From Stercorarius parasiticus (lineage: Eukaryota > Chordata > Aves > Charadriiformes > Stercorariidae): 64,000 nucleotides of DNA. Both the position numbers and the translations under genes were made by a program. A model generated the notes under the pieces. It was given only the letters and a program-made list of their open reading frames with translations. It did no database searches and was not told the DNA's origin. This document shows, one piece after another, positions 13,401 to 28,400 of the stretch. The DNA lies in the NCBI GenBank assembly GCA_013396915.1, contig VWZL01001934.1:593146-657145 (forward strand), given 5' to 3'. How positions within the stretch are numbered: the first letter of the stretch is position 1; each line of letters starts with the position of its first letter.

Positions 13401-16400
13401 ATGTCCATGTGCAGTCTCTCCTCTGTTCCTCTCCCATTCTGTCATTCCTGCCAAAGAGGGTCACAGCAGGTGGTCTTTGCCCCTAGGGCCCTGAGGTGCT
13501 GCCTGCCCTGTTCGGGGGTGACAGGATGGAGCTGAAGAAAGGAGCGTTAAGCAGAAGGTCACAATAAAGAACAGGGTACTCCCCACATTCCTGCATTCAG
13601 GAAAGGAAACACTGTAATTCACTAGCACAGAAATGAGAAGCTGTCTCCAGAAACGTGGTTCTGCTCCCAAATAACCTTTATTTTAGAAGTATGATTGAGA
13701 GGGCGCCTGCGTTCCACGCTTCCCAATCACATCACTGTATATCAAGGCACAGGATACATGAATAGTTCAAGAGGAATGCAGAGAAACAGACTCTCGTTTG
13801 ACAGCAATCAGCAGATACATTGGATTCCAGCAACCTTTAGTACCTGTAAGGCTGAAAACACATCTCAGGATAAAGCAGTCATCAGGTGAGTGGTTCACTT
13901 GCTTTCTGCTGCAGATGTATTTCCCCTCCAGTGGTGCTGCCTACTATCTAACGAGGCTACTACAGAGAGCTACTACACCTACAAAAAGGAAAACTGCCCT
14001 TTCAGTTCAAGGTGAGGTGTAATTCCAGGAACTATGTGCTTATAAAATCTGAGCGGGGGTAGAAGACAGAGAGGCAGACACCCAAGTAGCCTGATGGGAC
14101 TGAACTGGTCCCTGCAAATGCAACTTTCACACTTCAGCCGTGCATCAGTGACAGAATCTTCCCTGGACACATCACCAATGCCACATTGGTCTTTAAAAAT
14201 CCTCAAAGTGTCATTTTTCTTGTTCATTTTGGTTTGTTTCTTTTTCTAAATGATATCCTCCCTTTCTCTCTGGAAAAATCTTATAAATTGAAAAAAAGTT
14301 ACTCAGTCCTAAATTTAGACTCTGGATCTGGGAGACACTTAAGCATCCCTTGTTAAACATGTAAGTATTTACCTGGCTTTCAATGACTGCATACCAAGGT
14401 AGCATTGTTCCACAAATGAGATATTCTCCTCAAGACTTTAAAGACACTTCAAGATTTCTATGCGTATATAAGCAAATATAGTAAATCTCCTTGCTACAGA
14501 TGAACAAATCTGACAGAAGAGTTGCACCTCTAGAGAAATTCTTCCGTATCAGTATCACAGGAAACAAACACATACGAATGAGGTGTAAAGCACCTCAAAA
14601 CTTTCATGTCAAGTAAACAGAAGTGCTGTTTTAAATATGGACACTTTCCTGCACTAGGACTTCAGTGGACAGTGTTCTCGGAGACTCGCACTCCTCGTAT
14701 GCTCCTCTTGCCTTACTGCCACGTATTTCAACCCAAAAGCTAGCTTTTAACCCATGCTGACATCCAAAAGCCAGGGAAGAGTAAAAGAAAGGAAGATTTT
14801 ATATTCTTTAAACAAAAATTTCCATGATAAGGAATCATGACAACTTGGTTACAGGGATATGACTGTTTAGAGACTGCCACCGACAGACAAACCAGAAAGA
14901 AACCATAATTTCACATGGGACATCACATTTGTTTTTCCCTCGTTCAATAAATTCTAAAAGTATAAAAAAGTACAAAAGAAGGCTACGTGAATATCAGTGG
15001 ATGATTTCCTAAATGATACACTAATATTATTATTCAGTGACATCTATCTGAAATACATAATTAAATTTATTGAAAAACAGTCAAATTCAAGGAGGAAGCT
15101 CTGACATTCATCTGAGGGGATAAATCTAGAGGCCTGCCTTGTCACTTTAAAAGGGATCAGAAGCCACCTCTTCCTGAATGGAAACCCTGCCAAAACACCA
15201 CTGCCTTAACTTTTGACCTTTGGAAAAAGGTTTTATGCTCCCCATAGGAATTACAAATTTAAGAAAGCATTCAAGAGTTCTGTGGCAGCTGTCGTTTTCA
15301 TCGTGCTTGTGGCTGGGGTCGGTTTTGCGTACAGCTCGGCACTGCTGGCCCCGAGCAGAAGACGCCTGCCCTGTGCTGGCCGCAGTGTGACTTACTTTCT
15401 GAATCGGGAATTGAGCTTGTTAGTGAGGAGCTGGTAGATGTGGTGATGCTCATGGAGGGGCTCATACCGTAACGGGGGTACGCTCCCGTCATGGCTGTGG
15501 TATGAGAGATCCACGCTGCAGGGTCGATTGGCCTCACTGGTTCAGCTGCAAAACAACCAGAAAGGGAAAAAAAGACAAATGGAATCAGATTTGCAGTAAA
15601 CACCTAAGAGCTAGAGTAAGAGGGATTTTTTTGGGGGGTGCACAAGTTCTTGCCATTCTGATAGGACAACTGAGATAGTCTCAGCACAAGGGAACAAAAA
15701 GCACCTTGTCAGCAGGAGCTGGTTTCCTCTAGCGATTGCCGCACCAGCCTGATAGGATATAACCATGATACTCCTGTCCCTGGAATTGCAGGATTGAAAT
15801 ATTTCCACTTTTGGGAAAGAAGCTACCAGTCCAGTAATAATATTTCACTATTGTTCTATACAGTGGGATAGATTCTCATTTTGCTATGAGGTGAAGTACT
15901 ACCAATGCTTTGCCCCAGCTGATGGAGAGATCTCTCCCTACTGCTAAGAGTCTTGGATCCAAACCAACCACTCAGCAGGTGAATCAGAACAGTAACTCTA
16001 GAGCTTTGCAGTTGCAGAGATGAGGCATCATGCAATTCCCCTCTCAGTGTTTTTAGCAGCCATAAAGAAACTTTTTTGGACTGGAATAGTCTTGCAAAAT
16101 AAATAATCAAAACATATAAAGACTGGTGTCAGGGAAGAGTGAAAATTACACTCAGACCTTAAGAAGAGCCACACAGCAAGTAATAAAACTCAATTTTTCC
16201 CATCATCTGGATTATTTATTTTCTTCTGAATTACAGTGGCTGTTGTTCCATCGCCTTAAAACTAGAAATTAGGTCAAAGAGTTCTGCCTATGTTAGGTAT
16301 TTCCACAAAATATCCCACACATTATTGCAACCAGTTTGGCCTACAACACACATTCCGCTGTTTGCCTTAGACAATAACGCATACACCTTTGTCAAACAAA

Positions 16401-19400
16401 GGACAAACTCATACACAAGCTCTCCCTGTAGCAAATCGGAAATATGTGATTTGTGGGACTTTTCTTTTGATTATGCTGGTTTTCCTAAGGATTTCACTGA
16501 GTGAGCGCCCATAGTCTGCACGAGTCAATTGCATTAGTTTCAATGGAAAATGCTATCCTCATCTTCTTAGAAGGACCAGTAACAAGCTGGTTTCAGTATC
16601 GTAACCAGAGCACTCACCAGTAGGAGGCAGCTGTGTTTGTCACATGAGCACAGAACTTTTATATCTTGAATGGTTTATTAAGCCAGAAGTTTTAAAACTA
16701 GATCATTTTCAAGAGGTTTAATGTATATCAAACAATGTTGTTTGATTCAAAGTTTAAAAATAATCAGTTTAAATTCTTTGTAAAAAGTGTACATGTGACA
16801 AAATTAGGCTTTTTAACACTTAAGTATAGTTATCCTCCAAACTTTCTATCAATTGAAAGGTTAAGAGCACAAGGATATACCCACCAAAAGGTTAAGAGCT
16901 TGATCCAAAGCCATGTGAATCAGAAGAAAAACTCCCATGAAATCAGTGGGCACTGGAGTCTCAGAAAAAGTATCTTAAACCCCTGCCTCCCATAACAAAA
17001 ACTAAACAAACAATACAACCAAACTTAAAAGTATCGAACTCGTAGGGAATGGAAATCTGTTAGAGGCCAAAATAACTGAAAATATTCTAGACCTCGAGGG
17101 CTCCACAGGAACCCAGCAAAGAGCACAAACACATACTCACCTCTGGGGATGGTGAAATAACTCCTGGGAGTAGGGTCCCAGCATTTGGCTACTGTTAGGC
17201 TGATAGGTCTAGGGAGAAAGAAAACAAGTAAGGGTGATTCTTAACTTTCCCTACAGAAGCTGTAACTGCTACAATGAACCCTTTGAAACAAACTGATTCC
17301 TACCCACCAGTTGTCAAGTACGTTGGGAGAATGCTTTTGAGATGCTTGTCAAAGTATTTTCAGTATGAACCAGTATCAGAATGTTTCTGGTTTTGCATAG
17401 ATCACGAGAACTATTGGTGCAATCTGTCGAACGATCAGCTCTTGAGATATTAAAACGCTCATCCTATAAACAAATACTGCTACAGAAACCAGGCAACTCC
17501 TAGTTTGTGTTGGTTTTGGCTGTGCCACTGGAACCAGTCTCACCTCTTCATCATTTGCACTGAGAAGCTGAGAGTTGAGATCAGCAGTCACACTGGTTGC
17601 TTACTGAGATCAAAATGTTGATTTCCCTGAGGTTTGCCCAATACCAATAACTGCACATGGAGGATAAGTAGCGAGATTTTGTAATATACTCACCCTGGTT
17701 TGGAGACTATTTCCCTTAAAACCCGTACTGCATCATCATTGCTCATGTTCTCAAAATTGACATCATTCACCTGAAACGTTGCAAAAAGCAGAGGTCAGGC
17801 TTTGCAACAGGAAAGTTAAAGACATTTTAATTCTTTGTTTCCAAATCTATTTGCCTTGTAACTGTTTCCACTCCTTTGAGCAGCTGCAGAAATATTATTT
17901 CTCAGAGCGCATCAACTATCCAGCAGAGCTCGCAAAGAATTATAGGTTTAAGTGACAATAGTCTTTATGACACGTTTCTCTGAGTATGAATGAATTCTGT
18001 TAACTGATTGCTAAATCCATGGATCTGGTGGGATGACTGAGCCGAGCCACCAATGTACAAGCCAGCAGCACATATCGTGGGACACGGACCAACCTGCAGA
18101 AGCATGTCTCCTGGTTCAATTCGGCCATCTGCTGCCACAGCCCCTCCTTTCATAATAGAGCCAATGTATATGCCACCATCACCCCGGTCATTGCTCTGTC
18201 CTACAATGCTGATTCCCAGGAAGTTATACTTTTCTATACAGATAGAAAGCGGAGGGTAGGGGGAGGAAAAAAAGCAAACAAAGTGATTGGAATGACAGTG
18301 AAGAGCTAACACCAGGCTACTTCAGTCTCGAAAAATCAGTTCTCTCAACACATCATGGGCCACGTTTGACTTACAATTATCTCAGGTTACCCTACTGGCG
18401 CATGTCTGCTGGGCACCTTCAGGGAAAGGCAGCAGGGAGATGCTGCTAAAGACATTATTTTTTCATACAGGACACTGAAAAGTTACATTCAAAAAAATCA
18501 GCAAGAGAAACGACATTGAAAAGACACATCTACACCTAGAAATTAGGCACCCGATCAGCATTAGGCAATGTTTTTTCCACGTGTCAGAATTTGGTGCTAC
18601 CGAAAGGTGCTGAATTGGCAGTCCTGCACTTTTCTAGCCGGATAAACAATGAAACGCACAGAGCAGCAGAAATGCAAACCTCCAGTGCCCTTCTACTCTT
18701 GCTCCTAACAATGTCTGACCCTTTACCATTCCCAGAAATAAGAGCAGAACTCCATATCCCGGAGTTCCAGCTCCTTCCCCGGGCTTCTTGGGAAGAATAC
18801 TGAGCTGCCTGTGCAAATGGCTCCCTACAGGAATCCCAGCACAGGCAACAGAGCAGCAGCTCTCAGCTGCCATTCCCTTTAGTTCAGTTGGCATCCTTTC
18901 AAATCAAGGAACTTTCTACTGGCTCCAAAAGGCTACTACACCATGACAAAAATACATCTGTATCACTTGAAATTTGTCATAAAAAACATTGCGTATCCTC
19001 TTACCCATGTTGAGTGTGACAGTGATGATATTTAGGGACATGGTAGAATCGGTGATGCTGCTGAACGAAGACGACTGCAAAACACAACAGAAAATGCTCA
19101 AGGTTTTAAATGGCTCAGAATAAGAGAATAAAAATAACTGCTGAGGATCAATTCAATGGGAACTGATTAACAGGTTTCCATTTTTTCTATCCAGAAACCA
19201 TTGTGGCCTCCTCAAAACTATTCTTCATTTAGAATCTGTAAGGAAAAAAAAATCTGAACACAATCTGCCCTTTCTCCAAAGATTTCTTTACAAAACACAC
19301 AGAGCAAGTTGCTACATACAAGAAACATTCCATTTCTCAACTGAACTTCACATTGAAGCACTTCTGCTTCCTGACTACATGGCTGCCAGGCAGGCATTTA

Positions 19401-22400
19401 AATACTAAAGTGCCCAGTGGAGCGTGAATTATTACATCCGTGGCTCCTCCCTAAAGAGAGGAGCGAACAGCACATGATCCTTCAGGAGGTGAGAAGACAG
19501 ACACTCCCTCCCTCCAAAATGAAATACAAATGTGCTTATCAAATATCTTCTAAAACATTACTCCAGTTCTTGTGATAAAACGTGTGCGTACTCATTCTTT
19601 AATCTGTGAAGACTGATATTTATAAGAGAATGACCCAGTTACTTCAAGAAGTCAGTCATTTGGACCATCCTCATTCTGCTATCACAGGACTACCACAGAA
19701 AAGGGCACGAGGAAAAAAATTGTGATTTCCTACAGACATAGATTTCTCCTGTCAGCAGAACTCAAATCTCAGCAATTTACACATCAGATGTCTGACACCA
19801 CAGACCCCCGCTGCCCACATCAGGCAGCAGCATAACGGAGGTTGTCCTGCAGAGGCTGGTCTTGAAAGAGACAAGAAGAAATGGGATCACTGAACAGTAA
19901 AAGGAGAAAGGGAGAGGAGAAAAAGAGTCTTGAACCCAGTGCTCCAGAGCGTCAAATGTTAGAGATTTAGTCCAGGGTAGACTGCAGCCAGGGGGAGCCT
20001 TTCCAGGGAATTCAATAGGGCACAGATCTGTTCTGGATCCCTTCCTAATTCACGTGCTACATTCAAAATCACGGTTCACCTCCTTGGAAAACGATGATGC
20101 CAACCTTACCCTGTCAATCTGCCGCATCCTTTGTTTCCTCCTCCTGCGTTTATGCTTCCGTATGAGTCGGGATGAAGTACTCTGCTCAGTGGAGCTACTC
20201 AACCTGAGGGAAATTGAGAGCAAATGTCAACTCTGTAAAGCTGAGCCATTTGCATTTCTCTGCACCCTGCCAAAAAAATAGGCTGACTCCTACACGTGCA
20301 GAGAGAGTAAATCGCACGGACACCATCAGCGTACACCGCATTGCTCTGCTTGTTGCTGAATTGCTGCTCAGTCTCAGTGTGCTGTACTGGAGCCTCTGCC
20401 TCGGAGCCCAGAGAAGATACCAGCGAAACTCCAGCACGGATTAGACAGTATCATTCACTGTCTTGATTTCTTTTGGGAGCAAGACTGAATGCAACCCACA
20501 CCTCAACAGGCATATATCGCCCCCATTTAACCACCCAAAGGTCAGCAGTAGCCATATTCCACTACTTCAAAGGTGGTCCTGGCTCCAGGCCCATCAACAA
20601 AAAAGGCACGCTGAAAGAACAGCCATATATTAAACAATTAATTTAATCTCTGCTCTGAGAGAACAACAGATAACCTGGGGAATCTCTTAATGTCAATTTT
20701 TGTGAGTCTTGTCATGGTGCTCTTATTTTCTTCTGCTGCTATCTACCCTGTTAACAGGAACTGAACGTTGGGGCTTGAATTCAATTAAATAAAGTAGCAA
20801 TAGAATCATGGAACGTGTTGGGTTGGAAGGGACCTTTAAAGATCATCTAGTCCCACTCCCCTGCAGGAAGCAGGGACATCTTTAACTAGATCAGATTGCT
20901 CAGAGCCTCATCCAGCCTGGCCTTGAATGTTATAGATAATAGCTACTACCAAATAGTGACAGAGAAATAGTGAATATGATTTACCTTTACATGTTCTGCT
21001 AGGTTTATTTTGTTGTGGGGTTTTTTTCAGGCTCTTCAAACTTGTAAAACCTAAATGTGCCACATTCTACATATAAATCCTTAAGATCCCCCTAAGAGTT
21101 AGGATCGTTAATCATTTTCATTTTACAGAAAGTGGGCTGAAACACAGAAAGACACAAATGGATTTGTCCAAATTAATTTCAGAAGCCTGGAACAAAGCCT
21201 AGATTGCAGAGATATCAGTGTAACACCACAGAGGCATCTCTCCTCTATTTATTAAGAATGGCAAGAAAAAGAAAAAGTAACGCTCCCTCATTAACCAAGA
21301 TTTAAAAAAAAAAACAAACCCACAACAACCCTACACAAGTAATTGAACTGGCGCTGTCACAAAGGGAACAGCGCCAGCCTTTTCCCCCAGTCTCCATGTC
21401 CCTGTCTTCAAAGTTCCAGCCACACGCAGGAATGCTGGAATACCTCAAGCAAAACTTGATACCAGCAACTTCAAAAAGGAGCCTGCTGTCACTGGATTAC
21501 AACCCACCACACTGGGAAACCCATCGTGCATAAAGTAGGTGTGTTTCAGTCAAGCACACCGAGCTGAATATTAGGGACGATGGAACTGCTCAGAGGGTGA
21601 GAATCTCTTCAACATTCTCTTTAAGTTCACAAAACTATTTCAGGCATGTTAACCTCATACACTCCTTTTTCCCCTCCCAGCAAGGCAAGTTCATTTAAAG
21701 AGCCGAGAGGTGGTTATTTTCAAAAGAGATCAAAAATTTGATAATTCTCGATCTGTGGAAACAGCTCACAGCACCTGGTTTTCTGAGGCTTTACCTTTGC
21801 AACAGGAAAAGTAAAGGGGTCTCTCAGATGCAGGGCTCCCCAGACTGGACGCATTCAACATTCCCTAGTCATTTTGAAAGCACTGCCAAAGATTGACACA
21901 AATCCAGGCAATTTATTTTCATTGTTTACACACATATTTCACCCACGACCATATCATATTTAATGGCTTTACCCCAGTGTGTATCACTTAGGAGTACGCA
22001 GAACTGCCTGTCACTGACTTTTTTTAGAACAGCATCCTCTAATGGTTACTATGGATAAAGAGAATTCATTAAATTCATACGTGTTGTTTCATTTATTCAT
22101 TTTCCCATTACTATGTCCCTGACACGGGTAATAGCTCCAGCTAACATTGCCCACTGTAAAAAACACTTTTAAGTTAGCAATGTTCACCTAGCAGAGAAAG
22201 AAAATGGAGATGAAAACTACACTGAAAGCCACACCTGCCTGCAGCAGGAGATCACGATGGGAATTCAGTAGCAAAGTTTCCAGAAACTTTTTCCACTTTC
22301 CAGAAAAGGGGCATTTTATCTGGATAGCAAGTTATGGAAACGAGGGATAGGAACAGTAGAGTTTCAGCAGACAGTTCACTGAATTTCTTGGTAGTCTTGG

Positions 22401-25400
22401 CAGTAATCTGGTGCTCTTTCACGGCACTTTACAGCCTAAGAAGTATGCAATTTAAAAGCACCTTCCAATATATGTTAGTATACCTCCTCTGTCAATATTT
22501 TTCCTGATCACCGACAGCACGTAGGATCTGCTGACTGCCAAGGTTGACTGGCTGTGCCAATTTCTTCCTCCTGCTCCAATGCACACCAGTATGGTGTTGC
22601 TCAGAAAAACCAAGAACAATTATTTCCAGCTTTTAGTCTGACTTTCTAAGGTTGGACTTGACAAATATACCTTTTGCCAACACCGAGTATAGCAAGAAAA
22701 TAGAATTGCTCTCTGACCCTGAGTCCTTAGAAGGGATATTTTAATCTACCATCCAGTACAGGACACAAAAATACTTTCATTGCTGTCTTTAGAGAGATAC
22801 ATCAGGGATGAGTCCAAAAAGATGGACTGGAAAAAAGGAAGAAAAGTCTAAGTACACAGCAGAAAGGCAGACAGAGAACATCTGAGGTGACAAAGGCGTG
22901 AACAATTAGCTTATGCCAAAAATCAGCACCTTGTTTCCTTCTTCACTTTTGCCATCCCTATTTACTTTGGCAACCTGGGGGCAAAACTACTTTGGAAAAT
23001 TCATTTGGTCGTACATGACCAAAAGTTTAGATTCCTCTGTAAGCAGTGAGCATTTTGGATGTTTCTTTTAAATTAAACTAGCAAAACCAGAGTTTATTGG
23101 CAAAACTCTGAACTTCTGTTACTAGATGATAATACGTGAGAAGCAAAGTTCTTCTATTCTGCGGTACTTTTTAAACTCTACTCAGCATTAGACTGGAAGA
23201 ATGGAAATCAGTTCCTTAGAAAAGCCACAGTTCAAGCTTAGTTCAAGTGGACAGATAATATTTCCGAGAAGTAAGCACTGGAGCTCAGGCCGCCTCTCAC
23301 ATTAGCTGCACAAAACTGATGATCAGAGGCAGTGCAGAAACATTTTTGTGTGCTTATACATTGGCTTCTGTACAGATAAACAGTAGAAAATGTTACTTAT
23401 TATACTGGAGAAACCATAAATGGAGAGCTCGCTCGACTTAGTTTTTTCATCCCTTCTCGGGGGAAGCTGAACAACGACTGAAGTTGCCTTAAGAAGCCCG
23501 TGTGTAAGTAGAAGACAAGACAGGTCATTTCAGCAAGAGTCCCACACTGCGTGAAAGACTATTTGTAAACATCAGGTTTCACAGTCTTTCTCAAATTTTC
23601 ACAATTTCTTAAAAAGGAGTCAAGCCTGTATCTCTTTTCATGTAGCTATGGTACACTTCATCATCTCCTCTTGTAATTTCTTTTAAATCCATAGCCTTAC
23701 CGCATCCTTGCTGAATCATTTATAAACGCTGCGTATCTTGTAGAATATCTGGATGCTAAACAGCAGCTCAAATGTACTCTAATGAGGAGTAATATTTTAT
23801 CATCTCTGAAGAATCCCCAGAAATCAGTAAAAGTGAATACTACAATTTGATGAGCAAAACCAGATGGTGTATTTGAGCTTTTGGGAAAAATAAAGTGCAA
23901 AGATAAAAACCAAATCTGGAATCACAGCTACCAATTTCCTGCACTACCTCCTGGCCAAAACCCAGACTGTGCTTCTAACAGAATGGCTAAATATCCCACA
24001 GAAGAGATTTTTAAAAATAATAATAATTTGTCCAATTTACATTCCCCAAAGCAAGGAAAAAAAGGTAACAATTTGTTGAAGAAAGCTTATCCATAGAGTT
24101 TAAAAAGAACTAATGTTCGTTTCTTAAATGAGAAATAAAAGTAAGCAATTTTTTTTTGCAATTAATTTAGTTACTTTAAACTGGGAATACTAATTGCAAG
24201 CTGCTGACAGTAATACCACAGCTACGGATGTCATATCTGCTAGACCTTTATTTGCTTAACAGAAGACAGAAATAAGACCCTTACTGCAAAGCTCACCATG
24301 AGCTCCCTACATCAATCTGCACTCAAAATACCACCTACTACCTGCAAATAACACCAATGTCCAATTATATCATACTTTGAAAACAAAGGAAATAAATTAT
24401 TGCACTCACACTACTTGAGTTCTGTACCATCCTGTAATAGCTGTGAATAAATTAATTCACTGAAAGAAAAAAAATAATTCTTTCTCTCAGAGTGCAACAG
24501 AACTTCCTTGGACTGGAAATTAACCAACTCTGCTGCACTGCTCCAAGTTGAAAATAAAATAAAGCAATGTCAAACACTCACTGTTAGAAAAGCATCCTCA
24601 ACCTTACAACCTCTTCACTTCCAAGACAGTGACATCCTTCTGGTTTCTTCTCTCCGTGACCTCCTCCACGTACAAATCTCCTTTACAATGCAGGTTCTAA
24701 CCCCAGAGCTCAGCAGCTGTCATTAAACAAACTTACCCCCTTCAACCTTTTTCCTCAGGCCACTGTCTCCAGCAGATCTGGAGCTTGCTCCATTTTCTAT
24801 TTGGCTGTATTTGCCTCTAAAGAAAACTTCTCCCTGCCAGCACAATCTCTCATCTGCTGGAGAACATCATCACCAACACAACAGCATACCTTGGAGCATT
24901 CCATTGAGTCGTTCTTCCTGACTAGCTGGCCTGGCAGCTATTCTCTGTGCCAAAAGCTTCTGCCCCAGCCTAGAAAGGAAAAGGCCTGTGCAGCAGCTTC
25001 CAAGAGTCTCTTTCTTTTCCTAGGTCAGACGCAGGAAGCTTTATTTTATTAATAAAGATTTTGCTGGGTCTAGTATAATGTGCTTCAGTGGCCACCCTGA
25101 CTGTGCTAATCCTGCCCTACTGCATATCTTGCTGCCATGGAAATGATTAATTTATTTACAAGAAAAAAAAATCAGCTGCAGGGTTGTTGTTGTTTTTGTG
25201 GGCCTGATTTTTTAGGGAGGGAAGGAGGGTTAGAAGCCCTAAAGGCTTTAGGAAGGCTTTGAGTACATTCAGGTTAACTGCTGATCTTGCCAACCCCTTA
25301 TGCACATGAATATACAGGTGAAGAACAAAGCATCCAGAAGGCTAATTTTCTGTATCTTCAGGTGTTGGCAACTTCACTGTAACTGCAAAATAAGTTCTTG

Positions 25401-28400
25401 AAATTAATTCAGGACCAAATCTTAAAAGTTCGTTTAGTTACCCTTTCAACCCTTCGGAAACACCCAGCCTTTGAACAGAATTTGAAGGAACTGCTGTTCT
25501 TCAACCGGTTTTTAAGTTATGACTAACTGCAAGACCAAATACATCCACTGAGTTCAATAAGCTAATAATCTGTTTGTAAACACAGCACATGCTTAAGTAT
25601 TCTACCTAGAACGTAAGAATATCACATTGCACCTTATTTGTTTTAGGTACAGATCTCTATGAACTACCAGAGAGCCGGAATCTTCTTGTAATCTGTAATT
25701 GGTTTTCATAGCTCATTTGGATGAACAGCAGCTCGAGAGACAGTGTTCAGAGAATGCTGTCACCACAGCCAGAAAAGTGAAGAATATTAGTTTAGACTGA
25801 TTTTACATCTTTAAAAACAGACATTTTGAATCAGAGAAATGTATTGGTTTATAAACCTTTTATGGAAGAACAAAAATATCGTTAGAGATTAAGAAAGATG
25901 TCTTGAAATGGAGAGCATTTTTTTCAAAAATCAAGGAATAATTCACATTCTTTCCGTCTGCATATAAAGAACAAAATAATTAAGAAGTCATAAATAGACA
26001 GCATCACAGCCTGCCTTTGCAATAGCATTAACTTTGATGAATTCCTGCACTGCTCATAAGCCTCAGAGCATGCAATTACATCAGAATTCCTTTACAATTC
26101 AGCTTTAGGGAAGTGCATATTTATTAGGAATCTACGCTGATGTGTTTTGTTACAATATTTGCACCATTACTTTATAAATAGGTAGACAGTTGCACATTGC
26201 TTTGATCTTAAAATATGATCATTCTTGCTGTTAAAGGGAAAGAAGAGGAACAGAATTCTTCTCTTAATTGGAACAGCGGCTACAGGCAGTTTGCACAGTG
26301 ACCCCAATAACCTCGCTTGTTTCTCAGAGCAGTGATTATATACGACATGATGTTACCGACAAATTATCAGTGCTAAAACCATATGTAGCAGGAAAAAAAA
26401 AAAAGAAAAGAAAGGAAAATTTAGGAAAAAAAAATAAGAGAAGACATAAATCTTCTCATCTCACCAGTCAGCATGTTCCAGGAAAGCCCAGAAATACAGT
26501 CGAGTGGCTGGGAAACAGATGTGAACAGTGTTTAACAGCTCAGTGACTATGCAATGCCCTACCTGCTCGTGTTGTCATCATCATCAGAGTCAATGAAGCT
26601 GCTGGATTCCAGCTCACTGCTCATCATGGTGGAAGCGCTGTCATAACCAGGAGGGTGATCACGGTGTCTGTCCAGTTTCGGATGGCCATTGATCCGAGGG
26701 ACTGTGTAAACAAAATAAGTGGAGTATCACTAGGCAAAGAAGAGGAGGAGGGAAGAAGTGGTGCTGTGAGCAGCACGACATTTCCGCTGACAGCTGCAGA
26801 TGGCTCTGCAGGAGGATCCTTATGCCAAAACCAAGCTCTTTGCAGAACCCGATTTCATTCAACAGCTGGAAGGCCTCCTGCCCTGGCTGGCCACCTGCCT
26901 ACCTCCCTGTTTCCCAACTTTTTCATTTGCGTATGGCTCAGTTCATGGCAAGCCATACAGGGATGGAGGCAGACATAGCAGGCATGAAGAAGTCCTATAA
27001 TGGTACCAGAACATCAGTCAGAACGGCCATGAGAAGTCAGCGTCAAAAGGACAATACATACGAAGACCTTGGAAAAGCAGCAGATAACACGATTTGAGTT
27101 TGGTATGGATAGGCCTAGCAGCACAGAAAGGTTAAACAATATTCTTCTATGAATTCTATTAATATCTCACCCATAAACCCACCTCTCCCTCGACCTGTGC
27201 TACGCATTCCTGTCCCCAAATCTACAGCACCTTGTCTGGGCAGCACAGCTATAGCAAACTCGCATTGTCTTGACCATTCCACGTGCAGAGAATCACAGAA
27301 TGTGTTGGGTTGGAAGGGACCTCTAAAGGCCATCTCGTCCCACCCCCCTGCAGTGAGCAGGGACATCTTTAACTAGATGAGGTTGCTCAGAGCCTCATTT
27401 AGCCTGGCCTTGAATGTCTCCAGGGATGGGGCCTCCACCACCTCTCTGGGCAACCTGGGCCAGTGTTCAGATGCTTCAGAACAATTTTTTACTATTCCCT
27501 AGCTGTGCCAGTCTTTTCAGACACACAACCATTCCTGTAGATAACCCCCTCAGTAAGAATGACATTTACTCGAAGGCAGCAGTGATTAGTCTTTTTCTAG
27601 AGGTATTTTATGAATTTTCCTCTCCAAAGCAAACTCCTGCTTCCTCTCAGGGACCTCTCATTAGAAGACCCACAATCTGCAAGCGCTCTATTTTGCCAAG
27701 AACGTTCCTTTCCCTGAAACAAGAAAGGCTCAGCCTGATAAGGCACCTGGTCAAGAAATAAACAGAACAGGCCTCAAAGACAGACAGATACTTTAAAACA
27801 CACTCTCCAAACTCACAATTCCCTCCCAGGTCCAAGGGATCTGCTCTTCAATTACAGACCAGAAAATCTTCATGAAGGAGGAGTGTCTACAGTAGGAATT
27901 ATACCTGATGCTGTGCAACTGTACCCATTGAAAGTTAATTGGCAGCTCTTGCTAACTATTCAAGTAACATGGTTTGAAAAACCAAGAGCCACCCTAAATA
28001 CCTGGCTGTGAAGTCCACGGTGACTAGCCTTCACTCCTCTTTTCAAATCGCTCAGCAAATTAACAGGCTTTGGACAATCAGAGTTCTTTCTTTTAAGACT
28101 AAGGAGAATGCTACATACTTGAACAATTAAAATTCCTCCTTCTCTTGGGCTACAAATTCATTTTTTAAGTCTTTATATAGTGCAGCCTAGAGTCCAAAAT
28201 ATTCCACTATATGTGGAAACCTGGGTGCTAATCACAGCATCGGAGAAATTCAACTCAATCTCTTCAGTCTCAGCTGAACTATAAAACCAAGTCTGGGCAC
28301 CTTGTCCATTTACTTTTTGCTTCTATATAGTGAAACATCAGAAACTGTGGAGCAAATTAAAGTCTCTTATTCCAACAGTTTGTATAACCCAAATATGCAT

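Larger units (their letters stand above)
20204..26562 (-). other. DVL1: DVL1 intron (6.4 kb)
   Basis: Donor at 26562-26561, acceptor at 20205-20204. It holds a CR1 fragment (20801-20931), a MIR-like relic (21085-21215) and AT-rich simple sequence near 24009-24030. No other gene is seen. Confidence 0.9.

Noticed and set aside
15213..15437. 74-codon plus-strand frame with a hydrophobic, membrane-like segment ([16 protein letters not shown])
   Set aside because: It overlaps the DVL1 exon at 15396 on the opposite strand, and no family or splice context supports it. Chance hydrophobic translation is likelier.
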